A DNA stretch of 64,000 nt from Photobacterium piscicola. GTDB taxonomy: Bacteria > Pseudomonadota > Gammaproteobacteria > Enterobacterales > Vibrionaceae. Below are positions 41,439-49,844 of the stretch, one piece after another. Numbering within the stretch: position 1 is the first letter of the stretch; each line of letters starts with the position of its first letter. The notes beneath the pieces were generated by a model, which saw only the letters and a list, made by a program, of their open reading frames with translations, was not told where the DNA came from and did no database searches. The translations under genes were made by a program, and so were the position numbers. The stretch is taken from the NCBI RefSeq assembly GCF_900166965.1, contig NZ_FUZI01000004.1, positions 431,111-495,110 on the forward strand. The letters are read 5' to 3'.

Positions 41439-41795
41439 ATGACCATCACTATTTATCACAATCCACGTTGTTCAAAAAGCCGCGAAACATTAGCCATACT
41501 GACAGAGCAAGGTATCACTCCCACAGTAATTCATTACTTAGATACACCACTGACAATTGAACAACTTCAACAGCTTTACCGCCAACTTGGCTATAACAAT
41601 GTCCGTAAAATGATGCGTACTAAAGAACAACAATATAAAGAACAACAACTCGATGTGGAAACACTCACGGATCACACTTTATTTGAAGCAATAGTGTCAT
41701 GCCCTAAATTACTTGAACGTCCGATTGTGGTTAACAATGACAATGATAAAGCGGCAATGGGCCGTCCACCTGAGCATGTATTGAGTATTTTATAA
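41439..41795 (+). CDS. arsC: ArsC-family glutaredoxin-dependent reductase (YfgD type)
   Basis: 118-residue thioredoxin-fold protein with YHNPRCSKSRETLAIL carrying the redox Cys and ERPIVVNNDNDKAAMGRPPE at the C-terminus. ATG 41439 has ATAAGGA upstream. It is annotated as arsenate reductase by family, but its place after bepA corresponds to E. coli yfgD, whose true role is unclear; no ars operon is nearby. Overlaps the next gene by one base. Confidence 0.85.
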   Translation: MTITIYHNPRCSKSRETLAILTEQGITPTVIHYLDTPLTIEQLQQLYRQLGYNNVRKMMRTKEQQYKEQQLDVETLTDHTLFEAIVSCPKLLERPIVVNNDNDKAAMGRPPEHVLSIL

Positions 41796-42376
41796 TGACT
41801 AAAATCTTAGTGCTCTATTACAGTCTTCATGGCAATACGCGTCAATTAGCACGTCATATTGGCCGTGGTATTGAGCAAATAACAGATTGTGAAGCAGTAC
41901 TAAGAACCGTGGCTGACATTTCAACAGCAGCCACATCACAGCTAACAACAGCGTCCGACCCCATTGTCAGTCATGATGATCTCAAACAATGTGCAGCCAT
42001 GGCGATGGGAAGTCCGGTTAGATTTGGCAATATGGCAGCGCCACTCAAGCACTTTTTAGACAGTACCAGTGCTGAATGGCTATCAGGTACATTAATTAGT
42101 AAGCCTGCCTGTGTGTTTACCTCATCGTCATCATTACACGGGGGACAAGAAACAACGCTACAATCTATGATGTTACCGTTGTTACATCATGGAATGCTAA
42201 TTGTTGGTATTCCCTACTCTGAACCGTTATTACATACAACGCACCATGGCGGTACACCTTATGGCGCATCGCATGTTAATAACGGCACAAATAAACAATT
42301 ACACCCAGATGAAATAGCACTTGCTCAAGCCATTGGACGGCGTTTAGCAACCACAGCATGTAAATTAAACGGCTAA
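41795..42376 (+). CDS. WrbA-like NAD(P)H:quinone oxidoreductase
   Basis: 193-residue flavodoxin-fold protein. The FMN phosphate loop YYSLHGNTRQLARHI is at the N-terminus, with AMAMGSPVRFGNMAAPLK and a FTSSSSLHGGQE segment typical of WrbA. The family reduces quinones by two electrons. The start overlaps the arsC stop, so both are translated from one message with DUF2069. Whether it is the main WrbA of the cell is unknown. Confidence 0.87.
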   Translation: MTKILVLYYSLHGNTRQLARHIGRGIEQITDCEAVLRTVADISTAATSQLTTASDPIVSHDDLKQCAAMAMGSPVRFGNMAAPLKHFLDSTSAEWLSGTLISKPACVFTSSSSLHGGQETTLQSMMLPLLHHGMLIVGIPYSEPLLHTTHHGGTPYGASHVNNGTNKQLHPDEIALAQAIGRRLATTACKLNG

Positions 42377-42390
42377 GAAAAGGAATCTTC

Positions 42391-42813
42391 ATGCCCAAAA
42401 TGCAACGATTGACCTATTTCTGTCGTCAAACTGCATTATTCAGTCATTGTAGTTTGATTATTTTTATTGGCCTATGGCAATTATTGTTATCGCCTCATCC
42501 TCAATTATCAGCCCTCATCATTACCGCATTATGGGTCATCCCCTTATTATTCCCCTTACTCGGAATGCTAGCAGCAAAACCGTATACCCATGCGTGGGCA
42601 AATTTTATTTTACTGTTTTATGTTCTGCATGCCGTTACGCTTATCACCCTCAATGATGGAGAACAAGGATTAGCTATCATCGAGTTGATTATTGTTAGTG
42701 TTTGCTTTATTAGTAACATTCTGTTTGCACGTTTACGCGCTAAAGAGCTAGGCATAAAATTAAAACGATTATCACTAGTTGAACGTGAAGAGCGAACCCG
42801 TTATAACGATTAA
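42391..42813 (+). CDS. DUF2069 inner-membrane protein
   Basis: 140 residues with four hydrophobic helices (about 20-38, 47-64, 70-90, 97-115) and a basic C-terminus, matching the DUF2069 family. Function unknown. AAGGAATC precedes the ATG. It is the last gene of the bepA-arsC-wrbA-like cluster, so a membrane partner role is possible but unproven. Confidence 0.78.
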   Translation: MPKMQRLTYFCRQTALFSHCSLIIFIGLWQLLLSPHPQLSALIITALWVIPLLFPLLGMLAAKPYTHAWANFILLFYVLHAVTLITLNDGEQGLAIIELIIVSVCFISNILFARLRAKELGIKLKRLSLVEREERTRYND

Positions 42814-42840
42814 TTAACTGCCGTCACCGCTAAAAATATC

Positions 42841-42874
42841 AAAAAAAGCCTCGGTATCATTACCGAGGCTTAGA
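42841..42874 (-). terminator. Terminator of the DUF2066 gene
   Basis: An 11-bp stem, AAGCCTCGGTA/TACCGAGGCTT, with loop TCAT. On the minus strand it is followed by seven T, so it mainly serves the leftward DUF2066 gene, with weaker action on the plus strand. Confidence 0.85.
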
Positions 42875-42909
42875 TTTAACGATCACGCTATTGTTATAAT
42901 GCGACGCTA

Positions 42910-44067
42910 TCAGCTATTCCAATAATAAATATTTTGTGGTGTTACTGTTAATACGCTCACTGCAGGCACAGAAGACGGTGTAGTTGCCGCTGTCGAAGTT
43001 GCTGTTACTGGTGTTGATACCGCAGGGTCAGCCGCAAAAGCTACACCAGATTGAATTTGACGAATTTGATCATCGTGGCTAATTTCTTGATGGAACGCCT
43101 GCTCAGAACCTTGAAGATTCAATTGAAAAATAACACTATTGCCTTTAATTCTCATGGCATTCGCGCTGTGCACTGTCGTTAAACCATTGAGCATTTTTTC
43201 TAATGCAAAAAAGTTTTCTGTTGAGTGAATATTATCAACTTCAATATTAATATTCCCCCCCGCTGCGCCACCTAAAACAACGGCATATTTCTTAGCTAGA
43301 TAATCAGTCACTTGATTAATCATCTTAGTTGACGTCTGCGCTAATGTACCCGATGTTGTGCCACTAATCGGCTGTGTCTCTGTCGTTGCTATTTTGCTTG
43401 GCTGTTGTGGGTAAAACTGCCAATTTAAGCTAACATTTCCGTCAGGCTGTTGTTGTGCTTTAACCAGCAATAATCCATCAGCATTATAATGTGCGCTAGC
43501 AGAGGCAATAGGATCAATAAAATCACCCCATAAATCTGACGCATTGACCGCTGTTGCATCAGTCATGTCACCAACAGGGAACGTTAATGGTAAACCTCGA
43601 CTGTCCGCCGCTTGTTTGGTGTCGTTCACCAACCCATTAGTTGATTGATCCCACAAAATATTACGTTGTTGACCATCGCTATCAACCATCCATACTAAAA
43701 TATTTGGACGTTGATCTTTCCAAATACTTGCTTTTGATTTAATCAGCAATTGCTTAATTTGGTGTTTATCAAAACTTAAATCAATGGCCCGCTGACCATT
43801 CACTTGGCTGTAACCAAACTGACTAATATAGTGACCACTGTTAGTAATCGCGGTTTTAATTGCTGCGTTATCAAGAACATCAGTATTACCTGATATTTTC
43901 ACCAACACATTCGCTAATCCTTGTTCGCGAGCAGCTTGATCTGCTTGTTGATCATTCCCAATCAAAGTAACTTGGGTTTGATAAAGATCATTCACCGTCG
44001 CAGCTTGTACTGGCAAAGCCAATACGGCTAAAAATAATAATGCAAATCGCAACATAGTAAGACTCAT
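42910..44067 (-). CDS. DUF2066 exported protein
   Basis: 385 residues with a Sec signal peptide (about 1-22, ending VQA-ATV). The body matches the DUF2066 family: LANVLVKISGNTDVL near 50 and RPNILVWMVDSDGQQ near 118. The C-terminal ~45 residues are Ser/Thr/Ala/Val rich, likely disordered. No function is known. It is a single-gene unit divergent from uraA. Confidence 0.82.
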   Translation of the reverse strand: MSLTMLRFALLFLAVLALPVQAATVNDLYQTQVTLIGNDQQADQAAREQGLANVLVKISGNTDVLDNAAIKTAITNSGHYISQFGYSQVNGQRAIDLSFDKHQIKQLLIKSKASIWKDQRPNILVWMVDSDGQQRNILWDQSTNGLVNDTKQAADSRGLPLTFPVGDMTDATAVNASDLWGDFIDPIASASAHYNADGLLLVKAQQQPDGNVSLNWQFYPQQPSKIATTETQPISGTTSGTLAQTSTKMINQVTDYLAKKYAVVLGGAAGGNINIEVDNIHSTENFFALEKMLNGLTTVHSANAMRIKGNSVIFQLNLQGSEQAFHQEISHDDQIRQIQSGVAFAADPAVSTPVTATSTAATTPSSVPAVSVLTVTPQNIYYWNS

Positions 44068-44301
44068 GGTTAACTCAAAAAAATAGACCTATTAAAGCAG
44101 ACAACAGGTTTCACCATTGGTGCCGTATCATAGCGCAGAGTGTGAATAATTCACTCGACAAATTCGAGAATATGATTCTATAACTCACATTTTAAACTGC
44201 CTAATAACTCTTCCCATGCAAAGAAAACGCCATTCGTTCTAAATTCACACAATCATGAGCATTTTTTATCTTTCATTCATCTAGGTTATCGTTTGCTTCC
44301 A

Positions 44302-44310
44302 TGCTAGGAT
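44302..44310 (+). promoter_or_regulatory. Possible extended -10 promoter for uraA
   Basis: TGCTAGGAT (TGn plus TAGGAT) lies 24 bp before the uraA ATG. Just upstream, AGGTTATCGTTTGCTT (44283-44298) resembles a degenerate PurR box, with a good right half only. The remaining gap from 44068 shows no gene. Confidence 0.35.
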
Positions 44311-44334
44311 CACGCGATTTTTTTTTACTCAGAG

Positions 44335-45591
44335 ATGAATATCATGATGCAGGTTCTTCAAGGTGCGCAAATGTTATTTGTAGCATTTGGAGCATTAGTT
44401 CTGGTTCCGTTATTAACTGGACTTGATCCTAATGTTGCCTTATTTGGCGCAGGTGCTGGCACACTATTATTTCAGATCGTCACTAAACGTTCTGTTCCCA
44501 TTTTTTTAGCCTCATCTTTCGCCTTTATTGCTCCAATGATGTATGGCATTCAAACATGGGGCGTTGCAAGCACTATGGGCGGATTAATGATGGCAGGTGT
44601 CGTGTATGTCATTATGGGATGCATTATTAAAATTAGAGGGGTCGGCTTTATACACCGTCTATTACCTCCCGTTGTTGTGGGCCCGGTCATCATGGTAATT
44701 GGTCTAGGCTTAGCTCCTGCTGCTGTCAATATGGCGGTAGGTAAAACGGGTGGCGGTGACGTACAGCTTGTCGCTCATGATGTTGCATTATGGATTTCTG
44801 CTATTTCTCTGATTGTAACAATCAGTTTAAGTGTGTTTGCTAAAGGGATTTTAAAATTAGTACCAATTGTCGGAGGTATCACAGCCGGTTACATTACCAG
44901 CCTTGGCTTTGGCGTTGTTGATTTCACACCAGTTATTCAAGCAAGTTGGCTGGCAATGCCAAATTTCACTTTTCCAGAATTTAATCTTAATGCCGTGCTG
45001 TTTATGATTCCCGTAGCGATTGCACCGGCGGTAGAACATGTCGGTGATATGCTCGCAATATCCAACGTAACCGGTAAAGATTATCTTAAAAAGCCCGGGC
45101 TTCACCGTACAATGGCTGGTGATGGTATAGCAACGATTGCAGCATCATTAATGGGCGCACCACCAAACACAACCTATTCAGAAGTGACTGGTGCCGTTAT
45201 GTTAACCAAAGCCTTTAATCCTGTGATTATGACATGGGCAGCGGTTACGGCCATTGTATTAGCGTTTGTCGGAAAACTGGGCGCTATATTGCAAACAATT
45301 CCAGTGCCTGTGATGGGCGGTATTATGATTTTATTATTTGGCTCAATCGCAACGGTTGGTCTTAATACTTTAATTACTCATCAAGTTAATCTTCATAAAC
45401 CAAGAAACTTAGTTATTGTTGCAGTAACACTTGTCTTTGGTATTGGTGGCATGGCATTTGGTATTGGTGAATTTAGTCTTCAAGGCATTAGCCTTTGTGG
45501 CATAGTCGCTATTTTATTAAACCTGATTTTACCGCATGATTTAGGTGAAGATGCAACCAGTATGCAAGTGGAAGATACTGAACATCTGTAA
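44335..45591 (+). CDS. uraA: Uracil permease (NCS2 family)
   Basis: Inner-membrane uracil-proton symporter of 418 residues with about 12-14 helices. NCS2 motifs are visible: the SSFAFIAP stretch in helix 3, the substrate Glu in APAVEHVGDMLAI and GAPPNTTYSEVTGAV. It converges on upp, which converts imported uracil to UMP; this supports uracil over xanthine as substrate. The start is 44335 or 44344 (better spaced from CAGAG). In E. coli hda lies upstream; here it does not. Confidence 0.92.
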   Translation: MNIMMQVLQGAQMLFVAFGALVLVPLLTGLDPNVALFGAGAGTLLFQIVTKRSVPIFLASSFAFIAPMMYGIQTWGVASTMGGLMMAGVVYVIMGCIIKIRGVGFIHRLLPPVVVGPVIMVIGLGLAPAAVNMAVGKTGGGDVQLVAHDVALWISAISLIVTISLSVFAKGILKLVPIVGGITAGYITSLGFGVVDFTPVIQASWLAMPNFTFPEFNLNAVLFMIPVAIAPAVEHVGDMLAISNVTGKDYLKKPGLHRTMAGDGIATIAASLMGAPPNTTYSEVTGAVMLTKAFNPVIMTWAAVTAIVLAFVGKLGAILQTIPVPVMGGIMILLFGSIATVGLNTLITHQVNLHKPRNLVIVAVTLVFGIGGMAFGIGEFSLQGISLCGIVAILLNLILPHDLGEDATSMQVEDTEHL

Positions 45592-45628
45592 TGACTGTCG
45601 TTATTATTTATAATTTATTACCCTAAAT

Positions 45629-45660
45629 AAAAAACCGGACATATCAGTCCGGTTTTTTTA
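45629..45660. terminator. Bidirectional terminator between uraA and upp
   Basis: A 12-bp stem, AAAAAACCGGAC/GTCCGGTTTTTT, with loop ATATCA lies between convergent genes. Confidence 0.92.
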
Positions 45661-45684
45661 TATCAGCGATAATCAAGACTAAAA

Positions 45685-46311
45685 TTATTTAGTACCAAAG
45701 ATTTTATCACCAGCATCGCCAAGACCAGGAACAATATATCCCTTGTCATTTAGCTTCTCATCAATAGCCGCAGTGTATAGCTCTACATCTGGGTGTGCTT
45801 TTTCTAGTGCTGCAATACCTTCAGGTGCCGCAACAAGTACCAATACCTTAAATTGAGTACAACCATGTTCTTTTAATAGATCAAGCGTTGCAATCATTGA
45901 ACCGCCAGTTGCTAGCATTGGATCAACAACAAGTGCAATACGCTCATCAATGTTTGAGGCTAATTTATTAAAGTAAGGTACAGGCTCTAGTGTTTCTTCA
46001 TCACGGTAGATACCAACAACACTAATACGTGCACTTGGCATATGCTCTAATACACCGTCCATCATGCCTAAACCCGCACGAAGAATTGGCACTACAGTCA
46101 CTTTTTTACCTTTTAGTTGATCGATTTCTACTGGGCCATTCCAGCCTTCAATCATCACTTTTTCTGTTTCGAAGTCTGAAGTCGCTTCATACGTTAGTAG
46201 GCTGCCAACTTCGGTGGCCAATTCACGAAAACGCTTAGTGCTAATATCACCTTCACGCATAAGACCAATCTTATGTTTAACCAGTGGGTGTTTCACCTCA
46301 ACGACTTTCAT
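45685..46311 (-). CDS. upp: Uracil phosphoribosyltransferase
   Basis: Salvages uracil with PRPP to UMP. The 208 residues equal the E. coli length. Motifs are EPVPYFNKL, the PRPP loop DPMLATGGS and the C-terminal uracil-binding [11 protein letters not shown]. It is divergent from purM and convergent with uraA; PRPP comes from Prs encoded at 7002. Confidence 0.98.
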   Translation of the reverse strand: MKVVEVKHPLVKHKIGLMREGDISTKRFRELATEVGSLLTYEATSDFETEKVMIEGWNGPVEIDQLKGKKVTVVPILRAGLGMMDGVLEHMPSARISVVGIYRDEETLEPVPYFNKLASNIDERIALVVDPMLATGGSMIATLDLLKEHGCTQFKVLVLVAAPEGIAALEKAHPDVELYTAAIDEKLNDKGYIVPGLGDAGDKIFGTK

Positions 46312-46433
46312 CTCGACTCCTGGGAACTAAATTATAAAAAAATAAAAAAATCGCAGCATTATATACCAAGCCAATCGATTGCCGATAGTCTCAAATGCGT
46401 AATTGATTAAAATTTAATTGCTACAACAATTTG

Positions 46434-46449
46434 ACGCAAACGTTTGCTC
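46434..46449 (+). promoter_or_regulatory. PurR-type operator upstream of purM
   Basis: ACGCAAACGTTTGCTC matches the 16-bp PurR consensus in nearly all positions and has the central CGCAAACGTTTGC palindrome. It overlaps a possible -35, TTGCTC (46444-46449). Confidence 0.82.
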
Positions 46450-46473
46450 TACTATGAGGACTGCTGGTATTAT
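46444..46473 (+). promoter_or_regulatory. purM-purN promoter
   Basis: TTGCTC (46444-46449) and an extended -10, TGGTATTAT (TATTAT at 46468-46473), are 18 bp apart. The start site would be about 35 bp before the purM GTG. PurR binding at the overlapping operator would block it. Confidence 0.5.
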
Positions 46474-46512
46474 ACGCTGGTTTTTTACTTTAATACGTTT
46501 GAGGGATCATCT

Positions 46513-47553
46513 GTGAGCAACAAAAACTCTTCTCTTAGTTACAAAGATGCTGGTGTTGATATTGATGCTGGTAATGCGTTAGTTGACCGTATTAAAGGCG
46601 TAGTTAAACGTACTCATCGCCCTGAAGTTATGGGTGGTATTGGCGGTTTTGGTGCTTTATGTTCCCTACCTACAAAGTACAAAGAGCCTGTTTTAGTGTC
46701 TGGTACTGATGGCGTCGGTACTAAACTTCGCCTTGCTATGGATCTAAAACAGCACGATACCATTGGTATTGATTTAGTCGCTATGTGTGTTAACGATCTG
46801 ATTGTACAAGGCGCTGAGCCTCTATTTTTTCTAGATTATTACGCTACCGGTAAACTTGATATTGATACAGCTGCAAGTGTTGTTACCGGTATTGGTGAAG
46901 GCTGTATTCAATCAGGCTGTGCACTTATTGGTGGTGAAACGGCTGAAATGCCTGGCATGTATCACGGTGAAGATTACGACGTTGCCGGCTTTTGTGTGGG
47001 TGTCGTTGAAAAAGCAGACATTATTGACGGCTCTAAAGTTAGTGCAGGTGATGCCCTAATTGCTGTTGGCTCTAGCGGTCCACACTCAAACGGTTATTCA
47101 TTAGTACGTAAGATTCTAGAAGTATCTCAAGCAGATCTTAATCAAGAACTTGACGGTAAAACACTGTCTGAGCACTTATTAACTCCAACTAAAATTTATG
47201 TAAAATCAGCATTAAAGATGATTGAAAATTGCGATATCCACGCTATTTCTCATATCACTGGTGGTGGTTTCTGGGAAAATATTCCTCGTGTATTACCACA
47301 GGGAACCAAAGCCGTAATTGATGGTAATAGCTGGCAGTGGCCGGCGATTTTTAACTGGCTACAACAAGCAGGCAATGTCGATACCTATGAAATGTACCGT
47401 ACCTTCAACTGTGGTGTCGGTTTAGTGATTGCATTACCACAAGCACAAGCTGCACTTGCTATTGAAATTTTACAGGCAGAAGGCGAAAACGCATGGTTGC
47501 TTGGTAACATTGCTACGGCTGCCGCGGGTGAAGAGCAAGTAGAGATTAACTAA
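46513..47553 (+). CDS. purM: Phosphoribosylformylglycinamidine cyclo-ligase (AIR synthetase)
   Basis: Fifth step of purine synthesis. GTG 46513 has GAGGG 7 nt upstream and gives 346 residues with the family N-terminus [19 protein letters not shown]; a longer frame to 46444 would run through the promoter. The ATP-binding [12 protein letters not shown] and [11 protein letters not shown] motifs are intact. It lies 4 bp before purN. Confidence 0.97.
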   Translation: MSNKNSSLSYKDAGVDIDAGNALVDRIKGVVKRTHRPEVMGGIGGFGALCSLPTKYKEPVLVSGTDGVGTKLRLAMDLKQHDTIGIDLVAMCVNDLIVQGAEPLFFLDYYATGKLDIDTAASVVTGIGEGCIQSGCALIGGETAEMPGMYHGEDYDVAGFCVGVVEKADIIDGSKVSAGDALIAVGSSGPHSNGYSLVRKILEVSQADLNQELDGKTLSEHLLTPTKIYVKSALKMIENCDIHAISHITGGGFWENIPRVLPQGTKAVIDGNSWQWPAIFNWLQQAGNVDTYEMYRTFNCGVGLVIALPQAQAALAIEILQAEGENAWLLGNIATAAAGEEQVEIN

Positions 47554-47557
47554 AGCT

Positions 47558-48199
47558 ATGCATAATATCGTTGTCTTAATCTCAGGAAATGGCAGTAATT
47601 TACAAGCGATAATTGATAATTGCGCTAATGGCGTCATCAAAAATAGCCGTATTGCTGCTGTGATCTCAAATAAAGCCGATGCTTATGGCCTTAAGCGAGC
47701 CCAATTTGCCAACATAGAAACTGCTTCTATCGCGGCAACGGATTACGCCAACCGCCAAGATTATGATCAAGCTTTAATTGAAAAAATTGATACTTATCAG
47801 CCTGATGTGATTGTGTTAGCCGGGTTTATGCGGATTTTATCTGCGAGTTTCGTCAACCACTATCAAGGAAGAATGCTTAATATTCATCCTTCCTTGTTAC
47901 CTAAATATACGGGATTAAACACCCACCAGCGCGCCATAGATGCGGGGGATCGCGAACATGGCACCAGTGTCCATTTCGTTACCGAAGAGCTTGATGGTGG
48001 CCCCGTTATTTTACAGGCAAAAGTCCCCATTTTTACAACAGACAGTGTCGACGATGTTATTGAGCGTGTGCAACAACAAGAACATAATATCTATCCATTA
48101 GTTATTCAATGGCTGCTAACTCAGCGATTATCAATGCAAAATGGGGCCGCGGTGTTAGATGGTAATCAACTACCACCACAAGGTTACGCTGCACAATAA
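47558..48199 (+). CDS. purN: Phosphoribosylglycinamide formyltransferase
   Basis: Transfers formyl from 10-formyl-THF to GAR. 213 residues with the N-terminal phosphate-binding SGNGSNLQAI and the folate-site segment LNIHPSLLPKYTGLNTH (catalytic His), plus the downstream Asp in EELDGGPVI. Coupled to purM under the PurR-type promoter. Confidence 0.98.
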   Translation: MHNIVVLISGNGSNLQAIIDNCANGVIKNSRIAAVISNKADAYGLKRAQFANIETASIAATDYANRQDYDQALIEKIDTYQPDVIVLAGFMRILSASFVNHYQGRMLNIHPSLLPKYTGLNTHQRAIDAGDREHGTSVHFVTEELDGGPVILQAKVPIFTTDSVDDVIERVQQQEHNIYPLVIQWLLTQRLSMQNGAAVLDGNQLPPQGYAAQ

Positions 48200-48217
48200 T
48201 CATTATTTGATGCTCAC

Positions 48218-48250
48218 AAAAAAGGCGATCTTATTAAGATCGCCTTTTTA
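48218..48250. terminator. Bidirectional terminator between purN and yafJ
   Basis: AAAAAAGGCGATCTT paired with AAGATCGCCTTTTT across a short ATT loop, between convergent genes. Confidence 0.9.
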
Positions 48251-48279
48251 TTATTACTGATAAATCAGATCAATTGGGT

Positions 48280-49077
48280 TTAGCACGCATTAACGTCTGC
48301 TGCGACGGCATGATAAACCGTCTCGCCAAAATGGAATACGCGAAATTCACCACGTACCATCTTCTGCCAGCTTTCATCATTCGTTAGAGGCTGAGTTGCA
48401 ATCACTGTCACGACATCATTCGCCGTTGTTTCACGTTGAAAATCAATCGTTACATCTTCATCAATTAATGATGCTTTACCAAACGGGGCGCGACGAGTGA
48501 TCCAATGTAAGTTATTAGTACAATAACTCAGAACATAGTCACCATTACTCAGTAGCATGTTATATACGCCCAATTGGCGCAATGTGTCACAACACTCTGC
48601 AAAATAACCAAACACAGGGGTCATATCTTCCGGCAATACCGGAAAACGAATTTCTAACTGATTCATTAGCCAACAGAAAGCAATTTCACTGTCAGTATCA
48701 CCCACCGCTTGATTACGGCCAGTAACCAATTGTTCATAACCCGTCAATTGACCGTTATGAGCAAAAGTCCAATAATTACCCCAAACTTCACGTGTAAAAG
48801 GATGAGTATTTTCTAAATTTACCCCACCACGATTAGCTTGACGAATATGACTTACAACGGCACGACTTTTTATTGGGTATTGTTGTACCAATTCAGCAAT
48901 ACGTGATTTACAGCTTGGATTTGGATCTTTAAAGGTTCGAAATCCTTTACCTTCATAAAAAGTGATCCCCCACCCATCACGGTGTGGTCCTGTATTACCA
49001 CCACGCTGCATTAAACCAGTAAAGCTAAAACAAATATCTGTTGGCACATTGGCACTCATGCCTAATAATTCACACAT
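48280..49077 (-). CDS. yafJ: Class II glutamine amidotransferase (YafJ)
   Basis: 265 residues with the N-terminal nucleophile Cys2 (MCELLGMSANVPTD) and the conserved HRDGWGI, HIRQANRGG and FAHNGQL segments of an Ntn-hydrolase glutaminase domain. No synthase domain is attached, so the acceptor is unknown. It lies downstream of gmhA, as in E. coli (fadE-gmhA-yafJ locus). Confidence 0.9.
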   Translation of the reverse strand: MCELLGMSANVPTDICFSFTGLMQRGGNTGPHRDGWGITFYEGKGFRTFKDPNPSCKSRIAELVQQYPIKSRAVVSHIRQANRGGVNLENTHPFTREVWGNYWTFAHNGQLTGYEQLVTGRNQAVGDTDSEIAFCWLMNQLEIRFPVLPEDMTPVFGYFAECCDTLRQLGVYNMLLSNGDYVLSYCTNNLHWITRRAPFGKASLIDEDVTIDFQRETTANDVVTVIATQPLTNDESWQKMVRGEFRVFHFGETVYHAVAADVNAC

Positions 49078-49164
49078 TTTTATTTCTGCTCTTTACGCTG
49101 AATCATGCTCATTTAAAGATCAATAATCGTTAGTATGATGGGATATATATCCCCCAATCGACGA

Positions 49165-49743
49165 TTATTTTTCCATTTCTTTTTCAACTAACATAATTAA
49201 AATATGAATAATTTTAATATGAATTTCTTGAATGCGATCGGCATAGCCAAAATGTGGCACTCGAATTTCAACATCAGCAAGTCCTGCCATTTTGCCACCA
49301 TCTTTACCGGTTAAGGCGATAGTTTTCATTCCCTTAGCTTGCGCTACTGCAATTGCTTTTAGAATATTGGCAGAGTTACCTGACGTTGATAACCCAAATA
49401 ACACATCGCCTTTAGCGCCAACCGCTTCTAAATAGCGAGAAAATACATATTCATAACCAAAATCATTACTGACACAAGATAGGTGGCTCGGATCGGAGAT
49501 TGCAATCCCAGGATAACCTGGACGATCGTCTCGGTAGCGACCGGTTAATTCTTCTGCAAAATGCATCGCATCACAATGAGAACCACCATTACCGCATGAC
49601 AATACTTTGCCACCTTGCTTAAATGAATCAGCTAACAATTTAGCCGCTGCTTCAATATCAGCCAAGTTTTTGTCGTCATTTAAAAAACGGTTAAGGACGT
49701 CAGCGGCATCAGTCAATTCGCTGCGGATCAGATCTTTATACAT
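49165..49743 (-). CDS. gmhA: Sedoheptulose-7-phosphate isomerase
   Basis: First enzyme of ADP-heptose synthesis for the LPS inner core. ATG 49743 gives [17 protein letters not shown] and 192 residues, the family length; a TTG/ATG-type extension to 49758 is less likely. The SIS-domain motifs [20 protein letters not shown] and [14 protein letters not shown] are present. It is probably cotranscribed with yafJ. Confidence 0.97.
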   Translation of the reverse strand: MYKDLIRSELTDAADVLNRFLNDDKNLADIEAAAKLLADSFKQGGKVLSCGNGGSHCDAMHFAEELTGRYRDDRPGYPGIAISDPSHLSCVSNDFGYEYVFSRYLEAVGAKGDVLFGLSTSGNSANILKAIAVAQAKGMKTIALTGKDGGKMAGLADVEIRVPHFGYADRIQEIHIKIIHILIMLVEKEMEK

Positions 49744-49844
49744 AAGCTGCTCTCTCAATGTTTTCCATTAAATACAAATCAAGCGAGCAATATGCTCGCT
49801 TGATGCTGTAATACATCGTTAATCGCAGTTTACATACAAATAAC

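Noticed and set aside
41439..41795. Arsenic-resistance operon
   Set aside because: Only one ArsC-fold gene is present, in the yfgD position after bepA; there is no arsR, arsB or acr3 nearby.
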